From NCBI GenBank assembly GCA_947247005.1, contig OX365945.1, positions 37,936,551-38,000,550 on the forward strand: a DNA stretch of 64,000 nt. The letters are read 5' to 3'. The notes beneath the pieces were generated by a model. The model did no database searches, was not told where the DNA came from, and saw only the letters and a list, made by a program, of their open reading frames with translations. A program made the position numbers and the translations under genes. The stretch is from Spisula solida (Eukaryota > Mollusca > Bivalvia > Venerida > Mactridae). Shown here in pieces: positions 33,500 to 44,092 of the stretch. Numbering within the stretch: position 1 is the first letter of the stretch; the number at the start of each line of letters is the position of its first letter.

Positions 33500-33650
33500 T
33501 ATTTTGGTGCAAGATCGAATTTTATTTTACCGAGTGATCACAGAAAAGAGTGGCGTAGCCACGAGTGAAACTTTAATTTTCTGTGATCACAAGTGAAATA
33601 AAATCGATCTTACACCAAAAATTAACAAACGAAATTGGAACGTCACGACT
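33500..33650. mobile_element. Hairpin (MITE-like) element
   Basis: The left arm (ATTTTGGTGCAAGATCG, TTTTATTTTACCGAGTGATC, ACAGAAAA) is mirrored by TTTTCTGTGATCAC, AAGTGAAATAAAATCGATCT and TACACCAAAAATT. The apex reads GAGTGGCGTAGCCACGAGTG, strikingly like the apex of the unrelated hairpin at 3558-3735. No coding capacity. Confidence 0.75.
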
Positions 33651-33855
33651 TGATAATTATGGCGCCTTCAACTTCAATGATGTGCTCCACACAAAATCCT
33701 AAACTTAGACATCTTGGTGAAGGTGAATGTGCAGCTCATGTGCGGCACCGGTAACTTTAACTTAACTGGAACAAACTGGTTTTAACAAGAACAAAATGTC
33801 CAACGTGTATTTACACTGTATAAATGTTTATCTGAATTCACACTCTCATCCCAGG

Positions 33856-34262
33856 TTAGACTGCAGATTTGAAGCTGGCCAAACTGTTCAGGCTTGTGGT
33901 AATCACAGGCAATCGGTTCCACACCGTAACCGTCCTCGGAAAGAGTGTTGATAAATATTAACTCTGCAGTGGTATGGGATAAATCTCAATAAATCTGGAT
34001 GTCTGAGTGATCGTGGTGGGTGATATGACACTATTACTGCGACTAGCCTATATACGACTTTGTAGAAAACTATTAGATCCAAGGTGATGCGGCGCTGTTC
34101 TAGAGTTGATGACCATTTCAAATCCTTGATCATGCTAGTTACGCTTGAAGGGTTTTGATGATTGAAAGGTTTGTTCATAACAAACCTCACTGCTTTCCGC
34201 TGTACTTGCTCAATTTGTTTTATCTGAGACTTTTGTTGATTGCTTGTTGGAAGACGCCACAT
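33856..34262 (-). pseudogene. 3'-terminal fragment of a LINE reverse transcriptase ORF
   Basis: Minus-strand translation gives the C-terminal region typical of CR1/Jockey-type ORF2: IEQVQRKAVRFV, SVTSMIKDLKWSSTLEQRR, then YKVVYRLV. The frame is lost near 33935; the adjacent frame continues with VWNRLP and ends naturally at the stop complementary to 33856-33858. A one-base frameshift and a 5' truncation at about 34262 make this a dead fragment, as left by incomplete reverse transcription. It is not closely similar to the LINE at 19-25 kb. It sits in the spacer of the satellite foldback. Confidence 0.85.
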
Positions 34263-34429
34263 GATATCTTATTCCTAACCAAAAGTTGTTAAGCGGAAAT
34301 GCTCTTTTCTATTTTTTGTAACAGTGTCCTTGACCTTGATCCCCAACTGTCCAACTTTCCCAAGTTGCATCTGTGGGAACAAGCTATCCACACAGCAAGT
34401 TTTATCATGATAAATCATCCCTAACAAAA

Positions 34430-35275
34430 GTTATTGAGTGAAAACGTATTTTCTATTTTTAGTAATGGTGATCTTAACCTTGAACCCACTGGCCCCTTTT
34501 TCAATAAAAAGTGTCATCTTCACACAAGCTACCTACATAGCAAGTTTGATAATAATATCTCATTCCTAACTCAAGTTATCGAACGAAAACATTTTTGTTA
34601 TACCGGTGTTACCCGTTTTAATGACCAAGATAATTGATCCGAACATAATAACGATGCATGTACTCTACATAATGATGTTTGCACAGAACGAAATGGTGTA
34701 AGCACAAGACAACATGTTGTTAACACATAACAACTTAGTCAATGCTAAGGGTAATGATGTATGCACATAATAACATGGTTAATGCACACAATATAATAAC
34801 ATACACACATAACGAAATGATGTAAGCACAGGACAACATGATTAATGCACACAACATAATGACAAACACACATAACGAAATGATGTAACATGATTAATGC
34901 ACACAACATAATGACAAACACACATAACGAAATGATGTATGCTCATCACAAACAGTTTTAGGACATCACGAATTGGTTAATGCACATAATATATTGACAT
35001 ATGTACAGGACAGCATAGTTTATCTACCGGACAATCTGTTAAATACACATAACACAATGACAACTGCACAGAAAGAAACAATGTATGTACACAACAAACA
35101 TCGTTTGTACAGAACGAGTTAGTAAATGTTCATAACATAATGACGAATGCACATAAAGAACTGGTGTTTGCACAAGACAAAATGTCTTAAGTACAGAACG
35201 ATTTGGCAAATACTCATAACATAATGATGGTAACACAGAACAACTTACTTAGTAAATGCACACAATAAACTGATT
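34430..35275. repeat. Right arm of satellite foldback (inverted)
   Basis: Reverse complement of the left arm: first the non-tandem segment (34430-34640, with GGCCCCTTTTTCAATAAAAA and ACCGGTGTTACCCGTTTTAA), then 21-bp-type satellite (34650-35275, repeated CACATAACGAAATGATGT). Order and orientation mirror 32571-33275 with perhaps 90% identity by eye. This arm extends further in tandem copies than the left. Confidence 0.85.
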
Positions 35276-36039
35276 AGTACCAACAGAAGGCAGCTATGGC
35301 GTTCCATAAATGCCCACGTTTGTCCTGCATGCTCGTAGCTACTTGGTTTTGTCTTGAATCAACGCATATGCACGTAATGTAGGTTGAAAGTTATGATTCA
35401 ACCGTAAACAATGCAAAACAGACATGAAATGCGGACATTTTAGACAAATTAGACAAAGTAAAAGCTTACCGAGTCAAAACTATGTATTGTAGGGTTACAT
35501 TTCTTGCCCAGATACTCATCTTTTATTAACAATGTATTTATATAGGCCAAAATCTAACGTTTTCAAAGTTGGAACGAATCAGGGTCCGGTTGTCGATACA
35601 ACGAAAATGGTCCGGCTCGTGTTTTACTCGCCATAACAACGATTGCAATGTCATTGTTTTGTATTACTCTGACTAATTTTAAAATCATTTTCTACGTTTT
35701 GTTTCTTGTCTCATAATAACTGCATAATTTACATGTCCTCACATATTGCACTTACTGTTAAATTATGGGTTCGAGCCCCGGTCTGGCTGCACATTTATAG
35801 ATGAAGAATAGATTGTCATAGATGAATCGTTAAAATTGACTTGAATATTTGTCTAGATAGAAGCCATAGTAGGTTCGTATATGGGTCCTTTTGGGAAACA
35901 AAGACAAATCATAGAAACACCTTGTATTTGCTGATAGTTTCCATTTGGTATTTGTACAAGTCTGGTGTCATTTGTATACTCAGGTGAGCAATGTTCGCCA
36001 TGTTGCCAAGATATTTTGACATGCAGACATTATGAGATT
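35276..36039. other. No gene; one isolated B-box-like sequence
   Basis: GGGTTCGAGCCCCGG near 35768 resembles a tRNA B-box/T-arm, but no matching A-box is found upstream, so a SINE remnant is only possible. The left end of the DIRS-group element should lie in or before this interval; no terminal repeat was recognised. Confidence 0.4.
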
Positions 36040-36598
36040 ATGGAGAGGAAAGTGACAATCATGAGAGCAGTGAGCCATGTGTTTCTGACACTGAGGAACA
36101 ATCTGTTGGTGTTGATTTGGGGACATTTTTCACAATCCATTCAGCTGTTTCTATTAAAATTAAAGAAAAAATACTAAATATTTGGCCAAACTTTATTTTG
36201 ATGACACTTCAGTAGCTGAAACCACAACAATTAGGAAATTTCAGAACTCCACCATTAAATCTGTTCAAAGATCTGCCCAAAAACAAATCACTAGCGTATA
36301 TACATGGAGTAGAGCCTTCCAAATCTATGCAGACATATATTGTTCTAAATACAGCACAGAAGCATCTGAAATGTTTAGGTATATGTCTTTAATACAGAAC
36401 CTGGCCAATCAGAAACTTTCGTGGTCATTATACGATCAGAAATTTAGACAGTTAAAGGCAGTTTCCAAGAAACTGTCATGGGGTTCTATACACACTGAGA
36501 TATTTTTGCATTGCATGATTGCAAAGCAAAATTTTCGTCCCTACACAAACACTAACAACAACAGCAACTCACACTACAATAACTCCAATAACAGAATT
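36040..36598 (+). pseudogene. DIRS-group retrotransposon gag, N-terminal part (frameshifted)
   Basis: Two overlapping frames together look like the gag of tyrosine-recombinase retrotransposons. The first gives an acidic stretch (ESSEPCVSDTEEQ) and then VSIKIKEKILNIWPNFI, ending in a stop near 36175. The second is open at 36182-36598 with SVYTWSRAFQIYADIY, EASEMFRYMSLIQNLA and YDQKFRQLKA, the characteristic conserved block. A one-base shift near 36185-36210 separates them. The methionine at 36182 is probably not the true start. The reading is cut at 36598 by the long-TIR insertion, and the zinc-finger part resumes at 40986. Confidence 0.75.
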
Positions 36599-36599
36599 A

Positions 36600-37450
36600 G
36601 TCCGGTCTATAAATGTGATATTTAGGTAAGACCCGGCATTGGACTGTATAGTAAATATTTTTTGGTATTCTGTTAGGGAATATGTTGTTATTCAAGAATC
36701 TGAATAATGCCCAGCTGGCACCATTGAGCATTTTGAAAAATTCAAGATGGCGTCCAAGATGGCCGCTAAAATTAGAAAAAATGCCATGGGTGCATGAAAT
36801 AAGTTACAAATTGCTATTTTTGCGGGTTGATTGTATTTTAAATGTTAAAAACATTATCATTAATATAAATTTATCATTAGTTATTGATTTAGTGAATCTT
36901 AGATGGCACCCATGGCAGCTGGAATCCAAATCACGGCTATAATGGCCGCCATAATTGCCAAACTGTACTAAAACTCAATTGTTTTAATTATATGTGTACC
37001 AGTAGTGTAATATATGATAAAAACTCAAAGAAAACTTCAATTCAAAACAGTTGACCCATTAGCTGATTCAAAATGGCATCCAAGATGGCCGCTATAATAA
37101 AAACAATATGTTAGTGGATCATCAAGAAGTTACATATTGATATTTTGCTGATTGATTGTAGTGTTAGTGTCTCAAACATAATTACTTCTGTAATACACTG
37201 CATAAATATATCATTATTTATTGATTAAGCCAATTTTAGATGGCATCAATGACGACTGAAATCAAAATGGCGGCAAAAATGGCTGCCACATATGTCAAAC
37301 TGAAAATTAGCATTCAATAGCATGTAACGTAATAGAAATTGTTAATTTTTAATATAAGTACTGCTATAGGTAATAAATGATCTAATAAAACTACAATTGA
37401 AAACACTTTATGTTTAGCTTATTCAAATTGGCTTCCAAGTTGATGTCAAA
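36600..37450. repeat. Left long TIR with three internal units
   Basis: Successive units begin near TTCAAGATGGCGTCCAAGAT (about 36741), TTCAAAATGGCATCCAAGAT (about 37068) and TTCAAATTGGCTTCCAAG (about 37425). Between them are AATGGCCGCCATAATTGCC- and AAAATGGCGGCAAAAATGG-type blocks. Confidence 0.8.
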
Positions 37451-37663
37451 CATGAAAGTTTAAACCAAGCTAATTATATATCTTAGACCACAGTGGTCGG
37501 TTGGTATACTAGTATATGTATATGGTATTGTAAATACTAGTATATGTATATAATTATGTTTTATTTGCACGTTTGTTTATTTTACAAACAACATTTTATA
37601 TACATTTGCACTTGATTTTATCCACTTCTCCTGTAGTTTGGCAATAGGCATTGTTAACAGCTT

Positions 37664-38300
37664 TTAATCATTTTCGGACCTGGGTCGCAACTTTTGCCAC
37701 ACGAAACGAAAGCTATGACAAGAAATGTTCATCAGGTAATATCTAGTAGGATTATCTGGTCTTAGTGAGTGATGTAAGACTGTTCTCATAATGTAGATGC
37801 CATATCCCTTCCATGTTCGTCGTTTTATGGTTGGGGTTGTGTGTTCATGCTTCGTCCTGTGCCAACACTGACGCCATTTTCGTCCGTGTATGGTGTTGGC
37901 GGTGGATTTCTGCTTCATCCCCTGTTAAGGCGTACAGTTAATTATGTCTTGGTCGTATATTTTCTCAATTCTACATGGACATTATGGTTGAGGAATACAT
38001 GCAGAGCCATCATCTGTCTACGTGGAGTCTTCAGTATCTGATCAGTAAGGTACCAGGTCTTTGAAATATACAACTATATTGTCTTGGCATTGAGATGAAT
38101 AGCTTGATGTCTGATTCGATCAAGTTGTTGCTTGTGTTCCACTGTGGTTTAAATGTATTGGAAGCATTGCAAGCTTTACCTATAATAATCTTCAAATTTA
38201 AATCCTCACCTGTCAGTTCCAACACGTCTCAAGAAGATGAAGGTCTCATTATCAATGTTTTGATGATCCACAAGGCATCTTGCATGATTAGAGCATTGCG
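37664..38300 (-). pseudogene. Decayed RTE-like LINE reverse transcriptase C-terminal region
   Basis: On the minus strand a frame near 38230-38285 gives NIDNETFIFL, followed after a frame change by GEDLNLKIIIGKACNASNTF and KPQWNTSNN. This resembles the YLGS...DI..RIGKA..AF..L.P.W block of RTE-type LINE proteins. A further open frame (37664-37918) contains IKRRTWKGYGIYIMR, reminiscent of the terminal RRRWKWIGH segment. Stops and frameshifts abound. The assignment rests on short motif matches only. Confidence 0.45.
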
Positions 38301-38690
38301 CATAATGTTGCATCGCCAACTGTTTTATCTCCTTGACAATGACCATTGTCTTTGGTTTTGTTGTCAAGACAATGTACAGTGTTTAGCAAGAGGCAAAGCT
38401 GTTGGGAGATGTCAGCAACCTACGTACAGAAGATGTTGCAGTTCACTACATCCAATCTGAAGATATACTACTACTAGTCAACGGTACACATTAAAAATCT
38501 GTGTGATACACTAGGCCAATATATTCAGCATATTTTAAATCTCTGACTCAGTTCATTGATGTTATGATCGGTCACATACGTATTATCCTTTTATGTGACA
38601 ACTAGGTTGTATTCCTCTCGAATCCTGGAAGTAACCAAACCACCTTGACCATGCGGCATTCCGTTCACTATGCAAAAATTATTATGTCTC
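38301..38690. other. Interior of the long-TIR element
   Basis: No gene recognised; may be further decayed LINE sequence. Confidence 0.35.
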
Positions 38691-38691
38691 C

Positions 38692-38950
38692 CACATATCA
38701 CTCAACAACTTATTATACCCCCGCACAACGAGTTGGATTCAGCTTGTCTGTCTGTCTGTCTGTCAGTCCTTCAGTCTGTCCGTAGACGCATTCTTGTGGA
38801 CACAACTCCTCCTACAGTTTTGGCAGGATTTCGCTCAAACTTTCACAGATGAACAACCTCAACATATAGATGTGCATGAAGAAAGGAATTTGCGCTGCGA
38901 TGAATTTTAGCAGAATTGTGGCCCTTTGTCGACGGGGGTATATTAGTCTG
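38692..38950. repeat. Short repeat with TATACCCCCG ends
   Basis: Opens with TTATTATACCCCCGC and closes with CGACGGGGGTATATTAG, giving inverted ends of about 10 bp. It contains a TCTG microsatellite and TTTGGCAGGATTTCGCTC-AAACTTTCACAGATGAACAA. A related AAACTTTCACAAATGAACAA phrase occurs in the 580-bp inverted repeat. It probably inserted into the older LINE sequence. Confidence 0.55.
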
Positions 38951-39197
38951 CCGAATGGCGACAGCTCTAGTTATAATTATGCTAAGGTTGGTGTATGAGC
39001 TTTCAACACTTGATCTTGGTTAATTATGGAGGCTTTTCTTGCAATCAGCCTAATAATGGGTCGCTAAGTAGCATCACTTCTGGTATGATCAATGTATAGT
39101 TCATTTTCTCTCCTTCTGACAAGATCTTTTATGACAAGTGTCATCATGTAATCCTTAACCTCTTCTTTTATTAATAAATTTTTCACAACCCTCATGT
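38951..39197. other. Interior of the long-TIR element
   Basis: No gene recognised; may be further decayed LINE sequence. Confidence 0.35.
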
Positions 39198-39452
39198 TCA
39201 TTCAGGCGCTTTCTTTACCTTCTTCCCATAGTTCTCTATTAAACTTGGTGTTTTAGATATCTGGTCCTTGTTTGCAACAGTCTGTCTGGTGTTTATCATC
39301 TCATCAGTAAGCCAAGTTTTGTACATCCTTTTCTTGTATCCCAATTGATCTTTAGAAATGATTTTATTATTACATTCTATATCTGTGCAAAGCTTAAAGA
39401 GAACCCAAGAATGGTCGTTCCTTACTCTAGCAAGTAATTTTATAACTGTCAA
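39198..39452 (-). pseudogene. Possible LINE ORF2 linker fragment
   Basis: The minus-strand 84-residue frame contains LGYKKRMYKTWLTDEMI, resembling the segment between endonuclease and reverse transcriptase in LINE proteins (a LG.KKR....W.TDE pattern). It has the same orientation as, and lies upstream of, the RT remnant at 37664-38300, so both may come from one decayed element. Weak support. Confidence 0.4.
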
Positions 39453-40129
39453 ATATGTAATCCATAATAGATAAAGTCGTTATCATTATTATTACATGTA
39501 TTACTATTATTATTACCAGGTCTGGTCTGGTCTGGTCATATTTTTGCACGTATATAAACTATTATGTCATGCAGAGGTCTTCCCCATCCTCTGGAGATCG
39601 CTACATAATATTTGGTTTAAAGCGACCATATCAGATGACCTCCATGTGGCCTCGTAGATTCCTGGGTGTTGGAATCTTTTTCATTCAATATTAACTTAAC
39701 ACACGAGCATCACATGGCAGCATAGAATATACCGGGTTTTTTTTCGCCTAGACCTTCGCTATCAATGATCATTTCTTTACTAGTGGTGGCATTTGTATCA
39801 CCAATGAAAGTGATAAACTCTTTTTTTTCATGGGTTTGAACAATTACGAGTTATTACCTTTTAACTATCTGGATTCGTCTGGGCATTAATTATTACACAA
39901 CCGTGACTCACTGGAATTTGGACAAAACCCATGTTTTGATGGGGACAGAATACACCTGATTGGTTGAACTTTAAATGCTACCTAACAATTGCACGGGGTC
40001 CCATATTATACAGCATGTACATTGATTTTTGTAAAATTGATCAACATGAATTAGTTTATTTAGAATAAATACTTGATGATTCACACTAAATTTACCAACC
40101 GACCAATGGCAATGACTGTATGGTTAACC
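39453..40129. other. No recognisable feature
   Basis: Interior of the long-TIR element between LINE debris and the right arm. Contains an ATT-rich run near 39485-39515 and repeated TCTGG; nothing else seen. Confidence 0.4.
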
Positions 40130-40984
40130 ACTTCGTTCACGTTTGGAAGCCATCTTGGATGCCATTTTGAATCAGTTATCGGGTCAATTGCTTTTAATTA
40201 AAGTTTCAATAAGAGTATTTACAACATATTGCAGTACTGATAATATTATTATTAGCAATTAGTAATGTTTTTTTAAGAAAATATGCCAATTCGTCAATTA
40301 TGACGGCCATTGTAGCCGCCATTTTGATTTCAGCCTTCATGGATGTTATCGCAAATAGACTCAAACAATAAATAATGATATAAATAAATACGTCAAATAC
40401 ATCTTAAGAACGGCCAATCAGCAAAAATAGCAATTTGTAACTTACTTCTTGCGTCATCGGCATATTTTTACTGGTTTTGTTCGCCATCTTGGGTGCCATT
40501 TTGAATCAGCTAATAAGTCAATAGTTTCGAAATGAAAGAAAGTTTAATTTTGAATAATAATTACATATTACAGTACTGATATAAACAAATAGGATTAAAA
40601 TAGATTATTTTTAATACAATTTACCAACTTGGGCAATTATTGCGGCCAACGTAGCCGCCATTTTGATTTTAGCTGTCCCGGATGTCATCTTATATTAACT
40701 GAATCAATGAATAATGATAAATATATATTAATACTTATGTTTAAAACATTTAAAGTACAACTGATGAGCAAAAATAGCAATTTGTAACTTATTTCATGCA
40801 ACCATGGCATTTTTGTCAAATTTTAGCGGCCATCTTGGACGCCATCTTGAATTTTTCAAAATGCTCAATGGTGCCAGCTGGGCATCATTCAGATTCTTCA
40901 ATAACAACATATTCCCTAACAGAATACCAAAAAATATTTACTATACAGTCCAATGCCGGGTCTTTTTCATAATTGACCGGACTA
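40130..40984. repeat. Right long TIR with three internal units
   Basis: Mirror image of 36600-37450, with CCATCTTGGATGCCATTTTG (about 40150), CCATCTTGGGTGCCATTTTG (about 40487) and CCATCTTGGACGCCATCTTG (about 40831). GTAGCCGCCATTTTGATTT occurs near 40312 and 40651. Confidence 0.8.
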
Positions 40985-40985
40985 A

Positions 40986-41216
40986 ATGCCCATTCATGTC
41001 TTACAGAGACGGGGATTTTGTTGGGAATTCCAAAATTTTGGAAGTTGCTCAAAGCAACAATGTGACCGAGCCCACAAGTGCAGCAATTGTGAAGGATCAC
41101 ACTCTGCACAACGTTGTTACAAACCAGTCAGACGTTTCAATAACACATACCATGACAAACAACACTCATCAACAAAATATGTGCCACACTCTTCACAGCA
41201 AACGAAAAACAAATAA
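40986..41216 (+). pseudogene. DIRS-group gag, C-terminal zinc-finger part
   Basis: The 76-residue frame holds a CCCH finger (Cys12, Cys21, Cys26, His30) followed by a CCHC knuckle (Cys32, Cys35, His39, Cys44), then a basic tail. This is the nucleic-acid-binding end expected for gag of this retroelement group. Excising the long-TIR element with one TA would place this frame out of register with the upstream gag frame, so another indel also separates them. The methionine at 40986 is incidental. Confidence 0.7.
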
Positions 41217-41222
41217 GTTCCA

Positions 41223-42104
41223 TTGCCTTCTCCAGTTTGTCCGGAAAAGTTGTCGGTACATTTAATTGGTTATGATAGAACAATCACAGATTATTTGATC
41301 CAATGTTTCACTTTTGGCTTTTCTCTGGGTACAACATTCAATGTTCCACCAAAATACTGCAACAACCATCCATTAGATCATATTGACTTTGTACGTGACA
41401 AAATTATTCTGGAAATTAAAAAGAAAAGAGTTAAGGGTCCATACCTGGTTCCACCTTTGAAAAACTTCATTTGCAGTCCCCTGGGGGTAGTGCCTAAATG
41501 CACTCCCAATTCGTTTAGACTAATTCACGACCTGTCATTTCCAAAATGGGGCCATTATGTGAACTCTTCCATACCTAGGGACAATTCCTACGTGGAACTT
41601 GAAAGTTTTGACCATGTAGCATCTCTTATTCTGGAATCAGGGAAAGGCAGTCTTGTTGCTAAAGCAGACATAGAGGAAGCCTTCCGCATTATTCCAATTT
41701 CCCCTTCCGATTATCATAAACTGGGGTTCAAAGTTAATAATTTGTACTACTTTGATACAGTACTTCCAATGGGAGCATCTTCATCTGTTGCCATTTTTGA
41801 GACATTTTCTAAAGCTATTCAGTGGATCCTTCATCACAAGTTAGGAGTAGGGAAAGTTTCACGTATCATAGATGATTTTATTTTTATTGGAGCTCCAGAG
41901 TCCAATGAATGCAGTTTAGCTTTAGAATCATTTTTTGAGCTGGCAGGTCATGTGGGCATACCTATTAAGCAGGACAAAACTGTTTGGCCTACATGTATCA
42001 CAGAAGTCCATGGCATTACCGTGGATACCAATTCATTGACCGCATATTTGCCGCAAGATAAAGTTGTCCGTCTTAAATCACTACTCAGGTCTAATATAAC
42101 ATGA
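41223..42104 (+). pseudogene. DIRS-group reverse transcriptase
   Basis: The 293-residue open frame carries the RT fold of tyrosine-recombinase retrotransposons: LIHDLSFP near 100-106, catalytic Asp149 in VAKADIEEAFR, LPMGASSS at 181-188, and the IDDF box (Asp217 and Asp218), the variant typical of DIRS-like elements in place of YxDD. It stops at TGA 42102-42104. Continuation into RNase H (KKKITVKNL...IACRVI) is in a frame one base away, starting near 42101, and residues expected between KNL and NIACRVI appear missing. The RT core looks intact but the polyprotein is broken. Confidence 0.85.
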
Positions 42105-42784
42105 AAAAGAAAAAGATCACTGTCAAAAATCTTAATATTGCTTGTAGAGTTATCAAACCGGGTAGATGCTTCCTTCGCAGACTTTACGACTTGCTTCCTA
42201 TGGGCAACCATAGTAATCACCACGTCAAACTTTCCCAAGAATGTAGATCTGATCTAAGTTTGTAGTTTAACTTCCTTGACAATTACAATGGTTGCACTCT
42301 TCTGACAAATGACAGATTTATTTCTTCCACATCTTTCAAATTGTTCAGCGATGCTGCTGGGTTGAAAGGGTTTGCATGCATGTTAGACGATCTATGGACA
42401 TATGGAGCTTTCCCAGAGGAGGTTAAGGCGCTCCATATAAACATATTGGAACTTTATCCTATTGCTTTGGCGGTCTATATTTTTGGAGAATATCTGGCAA
42501 ATAAGAATGTCATTTTTGTGTGTGACAACATGGCAGCTGTTCACTGTCTAAATAAACAAACCTCTAAGGATAAGGTTATGATGAAATTAATCAGAGTGAT
42601 TGTTCTAAGAGCTTTGAAATTCAATTTCTGTTTTAAATCCACGCATATTACTTCAGCCAAAAATATTATTTGTGATAAATTATCTCGTTTACAGATGCAG
42701 GAAGCAAGGGCCATTGCCCCTCAGTTAGACAGCTTTCCAATTCCAATTCCCCTTCAATTGTCTCCAAAGAAATTGCTGTTGTGA
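42101..42784 (+). pseudogene. DIRS-group RT thumb/connection and RNase H
   Basis: From 42101 one frame is open to 42784 except for a TAG at 42263-42265, at a position where relatives usually have Trp; TGG to TAG is a one-base change. Numbering from 42341, RNase H candidates are Asp4 (FSDAAG), Glu37 (NILELYP), Asp62 (VCDNMAAVHCLN) and Asp112 (NIICDKLSR), all present. It is followed with a 4-base overlap by the recombinase frame. Confidence 0.8.
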
Positions 42785-43715
42785 AGAAGTCTTTGATTGA
42801 CTCATCACTGGCTACTACAACACATGCTACTTATTCCAGATTCTGGAAAAAGTTCACATCATTCTTGGAACAGTTCCAACCAAACAAGCCTGCAATGCCT
42901 GCTACTGCAGAGACAATCTCAAACTTAATAGCGTACCTACACTTGCAGAATCCTGCATCAACTACCATTGCTAGTCATATTTCAGCAATTTCTTATTACC
43001 ACCAACTAGCTGGTCATAACGACCCTTGCAATAACTTCACTATTCGCAGAATGTCTCTAGGTTCCAGGAAATCTAAAAGCACTAAGGACAATAGACTGCC
43101 ACTTTTAAATGAACATATTAAACTATTAGTGCAAGCTGTTAATCAACTGTACAACCATAACCCTTACAGGAAACAACTTTATGGGTCAATTATGTTACTG
43201 GCTTTTAATGGTTTCTTTAGGTTAGGAGAAATTATCCCAAGGGGTGTCAAATGGGCTAATTCAGTTGTACAGTGTCACCATGTCAGCATACGCACCAAAA
43301 GAATAACATTAGAACTTTTCAACCATAAAACTAACAAACCAGTCATCGTGGTTATTAGCAGTAAACCACACTCATCAACATGCCCTGTCACTTGGTTGAA
43401 AACTTATCTCAAATTAAGGGGGAACTTACCGGGTCCACTATTTACCAACTCACTGGGTCAACCAATCACTGCTTCATGTTTTGGAACCGTCTTTAAAAAG
43501 CTTCTTAGGTTTGCGGGCTTGTGCGATAAAAATACAAGCCTCATAGCTTTCGTATTGGAGCTTGTACCCAAGCCATTTTATCAGGTATCCCTGACACACA
43601 GGTTATGCGCATGGGAAGATGGAAATCTTCCGCATTTAGACGGTACATTCGTATTCCTAAGATTCATGTATCAGATAGAAAACAAAAGCACAGTAGGAGT
43701 GGGCAGAAGCTCTAG
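42781..43715 (+). pseudogene. DIRS-group tyrosine recombinase (frameshifted)
   Basis: This enzyme would integrate a circular cDNA without target duplication. The frame is intact through about residue 251: a SAM-like N-terminal part (YSRFWKKF, ASTTIASHISAISYYH) and the first catalytic Arg147 in AFNGFFRLGE. Near 43531-43541 the reading shifts by one base. In the adjacent frame the rest of the active site is present: HSFR (His at 43542-43544, Arg at 43551-43553), GRW (Trp at 43620-43622) and RRYI (Tyr at 43644-43646), with a natural stop at 43713-43715. One indel thus separates two well-preserved halves. The original-frame tail to 43872 is spurious. Confidence 0.88.
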
Positions 43716-43900
43716 AACATTGGGGTGTGTTCTGGGGTGTGTTCTGGGGTGGTTGCTGGCTTCACCAATATGCTGCTTCATCAACTTCAGATTCAGATTT
43801 TCATTTGTACATCAACATTTTACAGCTGTTTGGATTGTTGGGGGTATATTACCAATTTTCATACACGGATAAAGAATTGAATCATAAGCTTGTATAATGT

Positions 43901-44092
43901 TGATAATATCATATCAAGTTTTTGTAAACTGTGCATGTTTGAACACTACTAGTCATAAATGCTGTAGCAGATATAGGGGTGTATCTGTTTTAGCCTTTTT
44001 ACATATAATATGTTGATAATATCGTATCATCTTTTTTATAAACTGTGCCTTGAACATTATTAGTCATAAGTGCTTTAGCAGATATAGGGGTG
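43901..44092. repeat. Direct repeats at the 3' end of the DIRS-group element
   Basis: Two copies of an about 80-bp sequence (GTTGATAATATC, TAAACTGTGC, TAGTCATAA.TGCT.TAGCAGATATAGGGGTGTAT) lie near 43899-43985 and 44012-44092, just after the recombinase. Split direct repeats at the 3' end are a feature of some tyrosine-recombinase retroelements, so these are plausible termini. No matching left copy was found. Confidence 0.55.

Larger units (their letters stand above)
36600..40984. mobile_element. 4.4-kb foldback element with about 850-bp TIRs, inserted in gag
   Basis: Long inverted repeats cover about 36600-37450 and 40130-40984. The outermost 8 bp GTCCGGTC match, a short non-matching stretch follows, and then more than 140 bp are nearly identical (from GACCCGGCATTGG inward). 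A TA lies at each edge (36598-36599 and 40983-40984), consistent with a TA target duplication; the exact edge is uncertain by a few bases. Each arm contains three units of about 330-355 bp carrying AAGATGGCCGC-type motifs. The 2.7-kb interior holds decayed LINE fragments and no recognisable transposase, so the element is non-autonomous. Confidence 0.8.

Noticed and set aside
35760..35795. tRNA gene suggested by GGGTTCGAGCCCCGG
   Set aside because: Only a T-arm-like sequence is present; no A-box or anticodon arm upstream.
36099..36177. Cadherin- or membrane-like peptide in the 35965-36177 frame
   Set aside because: Hydrophobic composition is by chance; the neighbouring frame carries the gag-like sequence.
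36600..40984. Reading the 4.4-kb interruption of gag as a spliced intron
   Set aside because: GTAAG and AG-like sequences exist near the edges, but the long terminal inverted repeats and TA flanks fit insertion better, and gag frames do not rejoin cleanly.
40804..41265. 153-residue open frame overlapping the gag zinc finger
   Set aside because: Its first part reads through the long TIR, and its frame is not the one encoding the zinc fingers.
43716..43872. C-terminal extension of the recombinase frame
   Set aside because: It follows the frameshift; the authentic C-terminus is in the adjacent frame and stops at 43713-43715.
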